Source of the DNA: Methylotenera sp.
GTDB lineage: Bacteria > Pseudomonadota > Gammaproteobacteria > Burkholderiales > Methylophilaceae
DNA length: 9,910 nt
Reading direction: 5' to 3'
Assembly (NCBI GenBank): GCA_013816325.1
Contig: JACDEP010000081.1
Span: 1-9,910 of the forward strand
The notes beneath the pieces were generated by a model that was given only the letters and a program-made list of their open reading frames with translations, had not been told where the DNA came from and did not search any database. The position numbers and the translations under genes are program-made. Positions 1-6,319 of this stretch are shown here, piece after piece. Position 1 is the stretch's first letter, and each line of letters opens with the position of its first letter.

Positions 1-403
1 TGGTAGCTGGGGCACTAGGCTGTATGCGCTCATGGCGACGCAGTACGGCATTAATGCGGGCCAACAATTCACGTGGATTGAATGGCTTAGGCAGGTAATC
101 ATCGGCACCCATTTCTAGCCCGATAATCCTATCTACTTCGTCACCGCGAGCTGTTAGCATCACAATAGGCAACATTGTGCCGGTGCCGCGAATACGGCGG
201 CAGATTGACAAGCCATCTTCACCGGGTAACATGAGATCCAGGACTAATAGATCAATGGTCTCATTCGCTAGGATAGTATCCATCTCCTTGGCATCTGCGG
301 CACCGCGTACACTAAAACCCTGCTCCGTCAGGTAACGTTGCAGCAATTCACGGAGACGGATGTCATCATCTACCACTAGTATTTTTTTGTTTTGATCTAA
401 CAT
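1..403 (-). CDS. ompR: OmpR-type response regulator, receiver domain (3' part outside window)
   Basis: Reverse-strand gene starting with ATG at 403 and running off the left edge; 134 codons are visible, covering the whole receiver domain and the start of the linker. The protein begins MLDQNKKILVVDDD. The acidic pocket is D12-D14, the phospho-acceptor is D56 in LVLDLMLPGEDG, and the conserved T84 (MLTARG) and K106 (DDYLPKPFNPRELLARI) are present. LMLPGEDGLSICRR and KPFNPRELLARI are nearly the text of enterobacterial OmpR, so OmpR is preferred over other members of the winged-helix response-regulator family. In that family, phosphorylation by a membrane histidine kinase (EnvZ) drives DNA binding to regulate envelope genes. 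The DNA-binding domain and any envZ lie outside the window. A weak AGG lies about 12 bases upstream of the ATG. Confidence 0.9.
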   Translation of the reverse strand, partial: MLDQNKKILVVDDDIRLRELLQRYLTEQGFSVRGAADAKEMDTILANETIDLLVLDLMLPGEDGLSICRRIRGTGTMLPIVMLTARGDEVDRIIGLEMGADDYLPKPFNPRELLARINAVLRRHERIQPSAPAT

Positions 404-434
404 GATTTGTATAAGCCTGAACTTAAGTGATGGA

Positions 435-440
435 ATTATA
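435..440 (-). promoter_or_regulatory. candidate -10 box of ompR
   Basis: On the minus strand these bases read TATAAT, a perfect -10 hexamer placed about 32 bases before the ompR ATG. No good -35 is seen at the usual 16-18 base distance in this very AT-rich stretch, so activity may need an activator or the match may be chance. Confidence 0.35.
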
Positions 441-576
441 TAAAAAATTCAAATAATTAAATTAAAAATATCACGTTTAACATCCAATAGTTTATTTTTA
501 GCAAATTAAATTTATTTAAACCTTCTTATTCCTTTTTAGTCTTCTTATTAAGCAAAAAAGTAGGCAAAATCAGCTG

Positions 577-600
577 TTTACTTACAATTTATTTACAATT
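577..600 (+). promoter_or_regulatory. possible OmpR-type direct-repeat binding site
   Basis: TTACAATT occurs at 582-589 and again at 593-600, an 11-base period (one helical turn), preceded by TTTAC at 577-581. OmpR-family regulators bind as tandem dimers to 10-11 base direct repeats, and the E. coli ompF sites contain TTTACTTT...TTACAT text of this kind. The site is in the region between divergent ompR and the EF-hand gene, so autoregulation or control of the exported protein is conceivable. Inference only: the region is AT-rich and such repeats can arise by chance. Confidence 0.3.
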
Positions 601-688
601 CCGTCTGAATTGAAACATTCGATTAACAATACTGCTCCATGATTACGAGTCTGAATTCCGCAAACTCTATCAACAGTAATTATAAAAG

Positions 689-1294
689 TTGATTTATTTG
701 AACCTATTACACAAAATTAATTTGGTTACGCAAAGAAAATCTTTAATGGTAGTCTCTTTTTGCTTTGCCGCATGTGCTAGCTTGAGTCTGTTGTCTTACG
801 CGCAAGCTGCGGGTAATAATAAAGATTCTGATGACATCAAGCGCGTTGCAGTAGATGAAACAGAAGGTACACAGCAAACCCTTAACCTGAATTTCAGCCC
901 GGAACGCCGTGAAAAACTACGCAAAGCTCTTGATGAATATGCCCGCTCGGTTGACCCGGACCATGAGCAGATTGAAGAACGCCGCCGTACTATGCAGGAA
1001 AGCATCAAAGAACGTTTTCTAGCCTCGGATAAAGACAATGATGGTTCCATCGATAGGCAAGAAGCCACAGAAAGCCTCCCACAAATTGCCCGTCATTTCA
1101 GCCAAGTAGATACTAATCAAGATGATGTAATTACGCTAGACGAGCTCGAAGCCGCCCAAGCCCGTATACTTGAACGTAGGAAAGCCGCAGAAGCCGTCTT
1201 AGAGGCGCAAAAAACACAAGAAGCTGAAGCGGCGGCCGCTGCCAAGCGTAAAAGTAACCAAGCCGCAAATCCCGGTCGTAAGCGTTCACTCTAA
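689..1294 (+). CDS. exported EF-hand calcium-binding protein
   Basis: Small secreted protein with two EF-hand loops. A signal peptide is visible: the basic stretch TQRKS, a hydrophobic core VVSFCFAACASLSLLS and the likely cleavage motif AQA-A near residue 41. EF-hand 1 is a canonical loop, DKDNDGSIDRQE (residues 114-125). EF-hand 2 is DTNQDDVITLDE (141-152), with Asp instead of the usual Gly at loop position 6. The C-terminus (about 155-200) is a charged, Ala-rich helical tail with RKxxx/KRK clusters. The role is unknown; calcium binding in the periplasm is inferred from the loops. Start choice is uncertain: 689 is a TTG directly after a stop and has no ribosome site, an in-frame TTG at 722 keeps the basic n-region, and the first ATG is at 746 but would leave the signal peptide without positive charge. 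TATAAA at 681-686 could be a -10, which would favour one of the later starts. Confidence 0.8.
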   Translation: MIYLNLLHKINLVTQRKSLMVVSFCFAACASLSLLSYAQAAGNNKDSDDIKRVAVDETEGTQQTLNLNFSPERREKLRKALDEYARSVDPDHEQIEERRRTMQESIKERFLASDKDNDGSIDRQEATESLPQIARHFSQVDTNQDDVITLDELEAAQARILERRKAAEAVLEAQKTQEAEAAAAAKRKSNQAANPGRKRSL

Positions 1295-1322
1295 TAATTT
1301 CAGTTCTTAATCAGCTTTTCTT

Positions 1323-1356
1323 AAATATTACAAATATTGAAATATTACGAAATATT
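1323..1356. repeat. four iterated AAATATT motifs
   Basis: AAATATT occurs at 1323-1329, 1332-1338, 1340-1346 and 1350-1356, spaced 9, 8 and 10 bases, in the 192-base gap between the EF-hand gene and the acyltransferase gene. It may be an AT-rich regulator-binding tract or simple-sequence drift. No T-tailed hairpin terminator was found after the EF-hand gene. Confidence 0.45.
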
Positions 1357-1486
1357 AAAAGCTAATTTAGTTCATTCAGCCCCATATCTAAGTATTATCT
1401 ATCTTGTAGTATTTACAAATCTTATGGCTGGACTGAATACCTTTCCATTCTCGGCTTATTCATATTAGGCCAAACCAAAATAATCC

Positions 1487-2626
1487 ATGCAAAACGTTTC
1501 TATAGAGATACAGGATAGTTATTCAGCGCTAGATGCAGGGCAATGGAATGCTATGGTAGGAGATATGCCCTTGCTAAGCCATGCTTTCCTCAGCGCATTG
1601 GAAACATCCGGTTCTGTGGGTAAGGGCACAGGCTGGCAGCCCTACCCTATGCTGGTATACGCTGGTGAGCAATTGGTCGGAGCTATGCCTTTGTATCTTA
1701 AAACCCATTCCTACGGGGAATATGTTTTCGACTGGGCCTGGGCTGATGCCTACCAGCGCAATGGCATGAATTATTATCCTAAGCTGCTTTCTGCGATTCC
1801 GTTTACGCCCATTACCAGCCAACGGCTCATCGCAGTGAATCCGCAAATGCAGGCGCTTATGATAGAAGCGCTGGCTGAAACCATGTACAAACATAATCTA
1901 TCCTCAGCCCATATTAACTTTCCCGATGCCAGTTCGGAAGCGGCGTTAAAACAGGCGGGATGGATGCAGCGCTTTGGCGTACAGTTCAGGTGGCAGAATG
2001 AAGGTTTTAATAGCTTTGATGAATTTTTAGCCACTCTGAGCCATGACAAACGCAAAAAAATCCGACAAGAACGCAAAAAAGTCGCCTTAACAGGCGTGGT
2101 CTGTAAAGCTATCAAAGGCGTGGATATTACGCAAGAGCAATGGAATTTTTTCTACCAGTGCTATGCCAATACGTACCATGAGCACCATTCCATGCCTTAT
2201 TTAACGCCGGCGTTCTTCAAGCAGATCGGTAAAACGATGCCAGAAAACATTTTGCTGATCCTGGCTTATATAGATGATATGCCCGTAGCCAGTGCGCTGA
2301 ATATTTACCATCAAAAAACGCTATATGGTCGCTATTGGGGGGCGCTGCAATATGTGCCTAGCCTACATTTTGAGCTTTGCTATTACCAAGCGCAGGAATT
2401 CTGTATCGCTGAAAAAATTCAATATTTCGAAGGCGGAGCCCAAGGCGAACACAAGCTGGCGCGCGGCTTTAAACCACGCTCAACCTGTTCGTTCCATAAG
2501 ATCGCCCATCCGGATTTCGAACAGGTAATTGCAGATTTTGTTGCGAAGGAAGCGCAAGGCATTGCGGCTTATACCAATGAATTAGAAGAGCGTGCCCCGT
2601 TCAAAAAAACTTCAGAAGATGCCTAA
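1487..2626 (+). CDS. DUF482 / FemAB-like predicted N-acyltransferase
   Basis: 379-residue soluble protein recognised as a DUF482 (PF04339, COG3146) predicted N-acyltransferase, a family with a GNAT-like fold of the FemAB type; the substrate is not established. Family text seen in order: LSHAFLSALE (30-39), GTGWQPYPML (47-56), GAMPLYLKTHSYGEYVFDWA (65-84), YYPKLLSAIPFTPITSQRLI (96-115), the basic HDKRKKIRQERKKV (186-199), and the conserved C-terminal block with LHFELCYYQAQEFCI (293-307), YFEGGAQGEHKLARGF (313-328) and PRSTCSFHKI. The length is normal for the family and the gene looks intact. The start ATG has only a weak ribosome site; the earliest conserved block begins well after it, so the start is plausible. 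It converges with the dehydrogenase gene, the two stops being 7 bases apart. No partner gene indicates its substrate. Confidence 0.85.
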   Translation: MQNVSIEIQDSYSALDAGQWNAMVGDMPLLSHAFLSALETSGSVGKGTGWQPYPMLVYAGEQLVGAMPLYLKTHSYGEYVFDWAWADAYQRNGMNYYPKLLSAIPFTPITSQRLIAVNPQMQALMIEALAETMYKHNLSSAHINFPDASSEAALKQAGWMQRFGVQFRWQNEGFNSFDEFLATLSHDKRKKIRQERKKVALTGVVCKAIKGVDITQEQWNFFYQCYANTYHEHHSMPYLTPAFFKQIGKTMPENILLILAYIDDMPVASALNIYHQKTLYGRYWGALQYVPSLHFELCYYQAQEFCIAEKIQYFEGGAQGEHKLARGFKPRSTCSFHKIAHPDFEQVIADFVAKEAQGIAAYTNELEERAPFKKTSEDA

Positions 2627-2633
2627 ACCCTCT

Positions 2634-3329
2634 CTACCAGACAATCTCTTTACCGTCATAAGCAATGAATTTGCCGGTATTATAGGTTGTTAAAAGGTTA
2701 ATCACCTGCCTTAAACCTGACACACTGGTTTGCGTGTTAATCAGTCCGTTAGCGCCACCCATATCGGTTTGTACCCAGCCAGGGTGCAGCGTCACAACAC
2801 TGATGCCTAGAGGTTTTAAATCAATTGCTAGGCTTTTCATTGCCATATTTACCGCAGCTTTACTAGTGCGGTAAATATAGCTACCGCCGCTGGTATTGTC
2901 ATCTACGCTACCCATTTTGCTGCTGAGCGTAGCAATTTTTTGTAGCTGGCTATTGGCAACCTGGGCAGAAAATGCTTCGGCCATTTTAAGCGGCGCCATG
3001 CAATTAACCGTAAATGCCTCTCCCCACGCAGCGTAATCTAAGTCACCTAAACTGCTTTCCGGGTAAATGCCGGCATTGTTAATGAGCACGTCTATTTTAC
3101 GGTCACGCAGTTGCTGCGCTACTTTATCAATTTGTTCAAAATCGCCTACATCTAAAGCAATGACTTCAATATCATAAGCCTGTGCTAGCGCGTTTAAGTC
3201 TCTTGCGGAATCCGGCTCACGACAGCATGCAATCACATCCCAGCCATCAGCGGCGTACTGTTTGACGAACTCCAGACCAAGGCCACGATTGGTGCCAGTT
3301 ACTAGAACGGTATAAGCGGGTTTATCCAT
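2634..3329 (-). CDS. short-chain dehydrogenase/reductase (C-factor-like SDR)
   Basis: 231-residue classical SDR oxidoreductase with an NAD(P)-binding Rossmann fold. The cofactor motif TGTNRGLG is at residues 11-18, LDV at 59-61, NNAG at 84-87, catalytic Asn109 in VNC, catalytic Ser near 136-137 (LSSKMGS) and the YxxxK pair Tyr153/Lys157 (YRTSK), followed by HPGWVQTDMGG (182-192). The short length and the VQTDMGG text resemble the C-factor (CsgA)/carbonyl-reductase-like group of SDRs. All catalytic residues are present, so an active enzyme is likely, but the substrate cannot be told. Ribosome-site-like GAGTG lies about 10 bases before the ATG. The gene follows the acyltransferase gene on the same strand, but a 148-base gap with repeats and a palindrome argues for its own promoter. 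Confidence 0.88.
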   Translation of the reverse strand: MDKPAYTVLVTGTNRGLGLEFVKQYAADGWDVIACCREPDSARDLNALAQAYDIEVIALDVGDFEQIDKVAQQLRDRKIDVLINNAGIYPESSLGDLDYAAWGEAFTVNCMAPLKMAEAFSAQVANSQLQKIATLSSKMGSVDDNTSGGSYIYRTSKAAVNMAMKSLAIDLKPLGISVVTLHPGWVQTDMGGANGLINTQTSVSGLRQVINLLTTYNTGKFIAYDGKEIVW

Positions 3330-3354
3330 TTTTAATCACTCTTAAGTATGTTTT

Positions 3355-3409
3355 GGATTACAGGTTTTAAATTACTGTCTTAAATTACTAGGTTTAAATT
3401 ACTAGGTTT
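3355..3409. repeat. short tandem repeat of 13-14 bases, about four units
   Basis: Units are AAATTACTAGGTTT at 3382-3395 and 3396-3409 (identical), AAATTACTGTCTT at 3369-3381 and the more diverged GGATTACAGGTTTT at 3355-3368. The array lies just upstream of the dehydrogenase start, where its promoter or operator would be expected. A 14-base period is not helical, so copy-number drift by slippage is as likely as a multi-site operator. Confidence 0.7.
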
Positions 3410-3441
3410 AAAACGAATATCTAATTGTGTAGACCTATTTA

Positions 3442-3460
3442 CGTGATAAAAGTTATCACG
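3442..3460. promoter_or_regulatory. perfect 8-bp inverted repeat (hairpin or operator)
   Basis: CGTGATAA (3442-3449) and TTATCACG (3453-3460) are perfect reverse complements separated by three bases. It lies 18 bases past the stop of the minus-strand acyltransferase-3 gene and about 113 bases before the dehydrogenase start. No T-run follows on the minus strand, so it is not a classical intrinsic terminator; it could be a repressor operator for the dehydrogenase gene or a 3' stabilising hairpin. Confidence 0.5.
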
Positions 3461-3477
3461 GGCCCACATCTATGACT

Positions 3478-4572
3478 TTAAATAATCGCTTCGATGCGCG
3501 TGCTTTTAAAAAAACGCATCGTCGGCTTTTCAATATGGCGGTAAAAAATCCCTGCCATCAATAAGCTTACTGCCCAAGTAACCAGCATGGCGATGCCGCC
3601 AGCAAAAGCACTGGTCAATCCCAGCTTTTCGAACGCAGCATTTGCTAGCATTAATATGGGGAAATGCACTAAAAATAAGGCATAGGAGATTTTGCCCAGT
3701 ACGCGTAAGAATGTTTGCAATTTTAATGGAATATCATGCTGGATATTAATAGTGAAATAGAGCGTGAGCGTCACAATCAAGGCAATCATAATGCGTGCGC
3801 GGAACTCGATAATTAATGCAACTATAGCAAGAGCTATGATTAACCATAACCAGCGTTTGCTGGAGCCTTGCTGGTGTTGCCCTGCCCAATACGCTGCAGC
3901 GCCCATGCCATATGCGCCAAAGAAATAGGGCGCCCAATCATCCAATGCAGGGTCACGGTTAAACCAAAGTAAAGAGGCGGTCGCCATTAGAGTCGTCAAT
4001 AACAGTACGGTATTTTTGGTGTAGACAGTTTTTCCGCCTATCCATACAATTGCCAGCATTAGCACGAACAGCTGAAAGTCGATAGCAATGAACCATGCGC
4101 CAGCGGTTAACGCATCAAAATCAAATACGCCTTGCAGCATCAGCAGGTGCGCTACTAACTGCGGCCAAGTAGGCGCATCCGGTACAAAGTCATCTACTAC
4201 CCATTGCCGGGCGATGACCGCACACATAATCGAAAAAGTGATGGCGACTACAAAAGGCACCGCCAAGCGTAGATACCGGTTTAATATCATTGAGCCTAAA
4301 TTAATGCGCAGGCCTTTGTTATCAGCAATTTCCGGATGTAGATTTTTAGGAAACATAGCGCGTGCTGCCAAGTAACCGCCGATTACAAAAAACACTTGCA
4401 CGGCCATGCGCGCGTAATCGTATAGCCAGGAGATCAATTCTGGGGCGGCTTGCTGCACCGCGTCAGATATAGGCCCATAGGCCGCCAAATGATGCCAAAC
4501 AATCAATTGTGAGGCAATGGCTTTAAAGCCATCAATAACAGGGAAACGCGAGTAATGGTCTTTAGCAGGCAT
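3478..4572 (-). CDS. integral-membrane acyltransferase 3 family protein
   Basis: 364-residue polytopic membrane protein of the acyltransferase-3 (OafA/YrhL-like, PF01757) family, which transfers acyl groups to envelope glycans, lipids or small molecules. Landmarks: an N-terminal VIDGFKAIA (12-20) leading to the conserved His pair in VWHH (25-28), VQVFFVIGGYLAAR (58-71), the NRYLRLAVPF block (98-107), GAWFIAIDFQLFVLML (158-173), GKISYALFLVHFPILML (293-309) and IEKP near the C-terminus (347-350). About ten hydrophobic segments are visible. The protein ends soon after the last membrane helix, so no SGNH or other soluble domain is attached. There is no clear ribosome site before the ATG. The acceptor is unknown; the neighbours give no glycan-biosynthesis context. 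Confidence 0.85.
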   Translation of the reverse strand: MPAKDHYSRFPVIDGFKAIASQLIVWHHLAAYGPISDAVQQAAPELISWLYDYARMAVQVFFVIGGYLAARAMFPKNLHPEIADNKGLRINLGSMILNRYLRLAVPFVVAITFSIMCAVIARQWVVDDFVPDAPTWPQLVAHLLMLQGVFDFDALTAGAWFIAIDFQLFVLMLAIVWIGGKTVYTKNTVLLLTTLMATASLLWFNRDPALDDWAPYFFGAYGMGAAAYWAGQHQQGSSKRWLWLIIALAIVALIIEFRARIMIALIVTLTLYFTINIQHDIPLKLQTFLRVLGKISYALFLVHFPILMLANAAFEKLGLTSAFAGGIAMLVTWAVSLLMAGIFYRHIEKPTMRFFKSTRIEAII

Positions 4573-4717
4573 AAATACAACGGGAATTTCTAATTGTGAA
4601 GGCGCTTATGAGGCAATGACCTGCCGAATAGTTCTGTTCGCGATTTTAAACTAATCGCCACAAGATAGCTGAATTAATCTACTCATGTTGCCCGTAAAAA
4701 CAACAACTGCAACGCTA

Positions 4718-4726
4718 TGCTATGAT
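4718..4726 (+). promoter_or_regulatory. candidate extended -10 promoter of the GAF gene
   Basis: TGCTATGAT is an extended -10 (TGn followed by TATGAT, 5 of 6 to consensus), lying 74 bases before the GAF gene start. No clear -35 is present at the right distance, which extended -10 promoters tolerate. The same divergent gap (4573-4799) also has a 6-bp inverted repeat GCGATT/AATCGC at 4640-4645/4653-4658, of unknown meaning. Confidence 0.4.
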
Positions 4727-4799
4727 AAGTTTATATCGTTCATCGAAATACCTGAATTTTCAATTGATTAGAAGTTTAACTAAGTGAGAGGAGGGCTTT

Positions 4800-5345
4800 A
4801 TGGAAAGTGAGCAAACAAAAACCAAAGAACAGCAGCGTATTAAATCTTTAAGAAAGCTGCAGATTCTTGATTCTCCATTTGAAATGGTTTTTCATACCAT
4901 TACCAAAGTCGCCAGCGAAGTTTGCGGCACGCCAATATCACTCATCTCGCTAATAGACGAAAAACGCCAATGGTTCAAAGCCAATGTAGGGCTAGAAGGC
5001 ATGCTGGAAATGCCAAGAGAAGTTGCGTTTTGCGCCTACACTATCCAGGCAGATGAGTTGATGGAAGTCCCAGATGCTACACAAGACGAGCGCTTCTGGG
5101 ATAATCCCTTAGTAACGGGCAACCCGGATATACGCTTTTATTGCGGCGCACCCATCAAGCTGCCTATGGGCGAGAACATTGGCTCAATCTGCGTTATTGA
5201 TACCAAAGCAAACTACCTCAATGATGCGCAAAGAAAAACTCTAGAAGGCCTCGCGCAAATTATCTCAGAGTTATTAGTAGCCCGGGAAGTGAATATACGA
5301 GCGAGGTTATCGGAGCAAGAACGTGATGGGAGTGTTAATTTTTAA
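4800..5345 (+). CDS. free-standing GAF-domain sensor protein
   Basis: 181-residue cytoplasmic protein made of one GAF domain (about 28-160) with short helical extensions. The text is that of the GAF modules normally found in front of GGDEF or histidine-kinase domains: RIKSLRKLQILDSP (13-26), ISLISLIDEKRQWFKANVGL (46-65), FCAYTI (77-82), VPDATQDERFWDNPLVTG (90-107), IRFYCGAPI (111-119), IGSICVID (127-134) and LEGLAQIISELL (148-159). No output domain follows before the stop, so it probably binds a small ligand or acts as a detached sensor for another protein. The start is firm: AGGAGG at 4789-4794 lies 5 bases before the ATG, the best ribosome site in the window. It is a single-gene unit, followed by an intrinsic terminator. 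Confidence 0.85.
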   Translation: MESEQTKTKEQQRIKSLRKLQILDSPFEMVFHTITKVASEVCGTPISLISLIDEKRQWFKANVGLEGMLEMPREVAFCAYTIQADELMEVPDATQDERFWDNPLVTGNPDIRFYCGAPIKLPMGENIGSICVIDTKANYLNDAQRKTLEGLAQIISELLVAREVNIRARLSEQERDGSVNF

Positions 5346-5398
5346 ACCCCCTGATAATGAATGATTGTTGGCTACAATGTGGCTAATCGTAAATATAC

Positions 5399-5426
5399 CG
5401 CCCCAATCTTTCGAAAGGGCGTTTTT
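5399..5426 (+). terminator. intrinsic terminator after the GAF gene
   Basis: CGCCC (5399-5403) pairs with GGGCG (5417-5421) and is followed at once by TTTTT (5422-5426). The loop contains the small palindrome CTTTCGAAAG at 5408-5417. GC-rich stem plus T-run on the plus strand, 54 bases after the GAF stop: a standard rho-independent terminator. It also marks the end of the ordinary-looking left part of the window. Confidence 0.8.
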
Positions 5427-5483
5427 ATTGGTGGGAAAGAGTCAACCAAACAATGCCTGTGACCTTTTATTTATAATGATTCA

Positions 5484-5522
5484 GTAACTAGGTTAATTTT
5501 TAGTTACCCCCATAGTTACCCC
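5484..5522. repeat. GTTACCCC direct repeat and inverted repeat near the edge of the accessory region
   Basis: AGTTACCCC occurs at 5502-5510 and 5514-5522 (12-base period), and GTAACTA at 5484-5490 is the perfect inverted partner of TAGTTAC at 5501-5507. On the minus strand this reads as two GGGGTAACT units. Similar paired GGGGGTA-type repeats are, from general memory, often found beside tyrosine-integrase genes and island ends, but no integrase or tRNA is visible here, so an attachment or arm site is only a guess. It could also act as a 3' hairpin for the minus-strand gene that ends at 5525. Confidence 0.4.
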
Positions 5523-5524
5523 AA

Positions 5525-6136
5525 TCATTTTAATTTGTTAAAAATATTATGATAAATATTATTCTTCATCTTAGCCTCAATCTTCGTCTCAATTAAATAA
5601 ATCAGATCTTCTTGAGTGATTTCATAAACGCTCAGTTTTTTAGCAACTTTCTCTGTCTCTTTCAACATGGATTGATGCATGGTTTTATATTTACCCGCTA
5701 TTCCGTCTGAGTGAGCTTGATGAGCTGGCAAGGTGCGCCACATTGCAAACACATCTATCACTGATGGATTACTTAACTTATCAATCATACCTTTACTTAA
5801 CAGAGACCACTTGCATGTAATTGAAGTGCTGCCAATAATAAGCTTTTCACCTGTATATTTTATAACTAGCGGGTCAGTGGATAATGGAACCATTGCTAAT
5901 GCATTTACTATTGTATTGCTAAATTCCGCCTTACCATGCCACTCACCTTTTGCATGAATGTTAACGAGTTTATCATTGCTTTCAATGGTTAATATTCCAT
6001 CAGAATAGGATAAAACAGCTGGTGGAATGATTGGCTTTTTCTTAGCATTTTTTCTTGGTATGCCAACTTTAAAAGTTTTCATTGCATAGCTAAATTCTTT
6101 TAAGCCAACCGTCAGTAGATTATTTTGCATTTGCAT
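5525..6136 (-). CDS. hypothetical protein, unrecognised family
   Basis: 203-residue protein that I do not recognise. It has no signal peptide or membrane helix. The N-terminal half is basic (PRKNAKKKPI, 27-36) and then beta-rich: VLSYSDGILTIES (41-53), KGEWHGKAEF (63-72) and PLVIKYTGEKLIIGSTSITC (89-108), a rhythm that loosely recalls one repeat of a DNA sliding clamp. The C-terminal third (from about 145) is helical and charged. The gene is AT-rich compared with the left part of the window, consistent with acquired DNA. It starts with ATG preceded by AGGAAAG; a second ATG two codons later would also suit that ribosome site. It is transcribed away from the abiE operon and shares its control region, so common regulation is possible. 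It could be an unrelated cargo gene of the defence island. Confidence 0.7.
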   Translation of the reverse strand: MQMQNNLLTVGLKEFSYAMKTFKVGIPRKNAKKKPIIPPAVLSYSDGILTIESNDKLVNIHAKGEWHGKAEFSNTIVNALAMVPLSTDPLVIKYTGEKLIIGSTSITCKWSLLSKGMIDKLSNPSVIDVFAMWRTLPAHQAHSDGIAGKYKTMHQSMLKETEKVAKKLSVYEITQEDLIYLIETKIEAKMKNNIYHNIFNKLK

Positions 6137-6185
6137 TCTTTCCTAGATTCCTTTTAAGTTAGAGCTTAACTGAAACGTTAAAAAT

Positions 6186-6191
6186 ATTATA
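6186..6191 (-). promoter_or_regulatory. candidate -10 box of the gene at 5525-6136
   Basis: The minus strand reads TATAAT here, a perfect -10, giving a start of transcription near 6179 and a leader of about 43 bases. The -35 position (about 6209-6214) has no consensus and overlaps the outer GTTCA half-site at 6206-6210. The first palindrome would lie at about -44 to -60, a position where a bound protein could activate. Prediction from sequence alone. Confidence 0.45.
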
Positions 6192-6250
6192 TATCTTGAG
6201 ATGATGTTCATTATTTTGTCTAGTTCACGTAACGTGAACATGGTAAATAA

Positions 6251-6319
6251 ATGAACAAAAGTGTTGACCGCTATGTTCAACTTGATGTAATGTTCACGTT
6301 ACGTGAACAAAGATATTAA
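6251..6319 (+). other. possible short upstream reading frame of 22 codons before abiEi
   Basis: ATG AAC AAA at 6251 opens a 22-codon frame (MNKSVDRYVQLDV...) ending with TAA at 6317-6319, directly followed by the abiEi ATG at 6320 in the same frame. Its first codons copy those of abiEi because the 69-base operator duplication (23 codons) includes the start codon. It has no ribosome site, and the likely abiE promoter lies inside it, so it is probably a by-product of the duplication and not a gene. Confidence 0.2.
6264..6291 (+). promoter_or_regulatory. promoter of the abiE operon
   Basis: TTGACC (6264-6269, 5 of 6 to consensus) and TGTAAT (6286-6291, 5 of 6) are separated by 16 bases, the best promoter match in the window. 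Transcription would begin near 6298, inside the second palindrome, leaving a leader of only about 22 bases. The promoter lies between the two palindromes and carries an outer half-site (6275-6279) in its spacer, so a protein bound to the array would block it: strong sequence support for autorepression. Confidence 0.7.

Noticed and set aside
689..691. Firm assignment of the EF-hand gene start to TTG 689
   Set aside because: No ribosome site, and a possible -10 (TATAAA, 681-686) directly before it; TTG 722 or ATG 746 are real alternatives, so the start is left open.
796..1068. Reverse-strand coding frame opposite the EF-hand gene
   Set aside because: Ser/Arg-rich low-complexity translation, no recognisable domain, and the opposite strand encodes clear EF-hand loops.
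3355..3409. CRISPR or direct-repeat minisatellite with spacers
   Set aside because: Units of 13-14 bases abut with no spacers between them.
3442..3460. Rho-independent terminator for the acyltransferase-3 gene
   Set aside because: The hairpin is perfect but AU-rich, and the minus strand continues TAAATAGG with no T-run.
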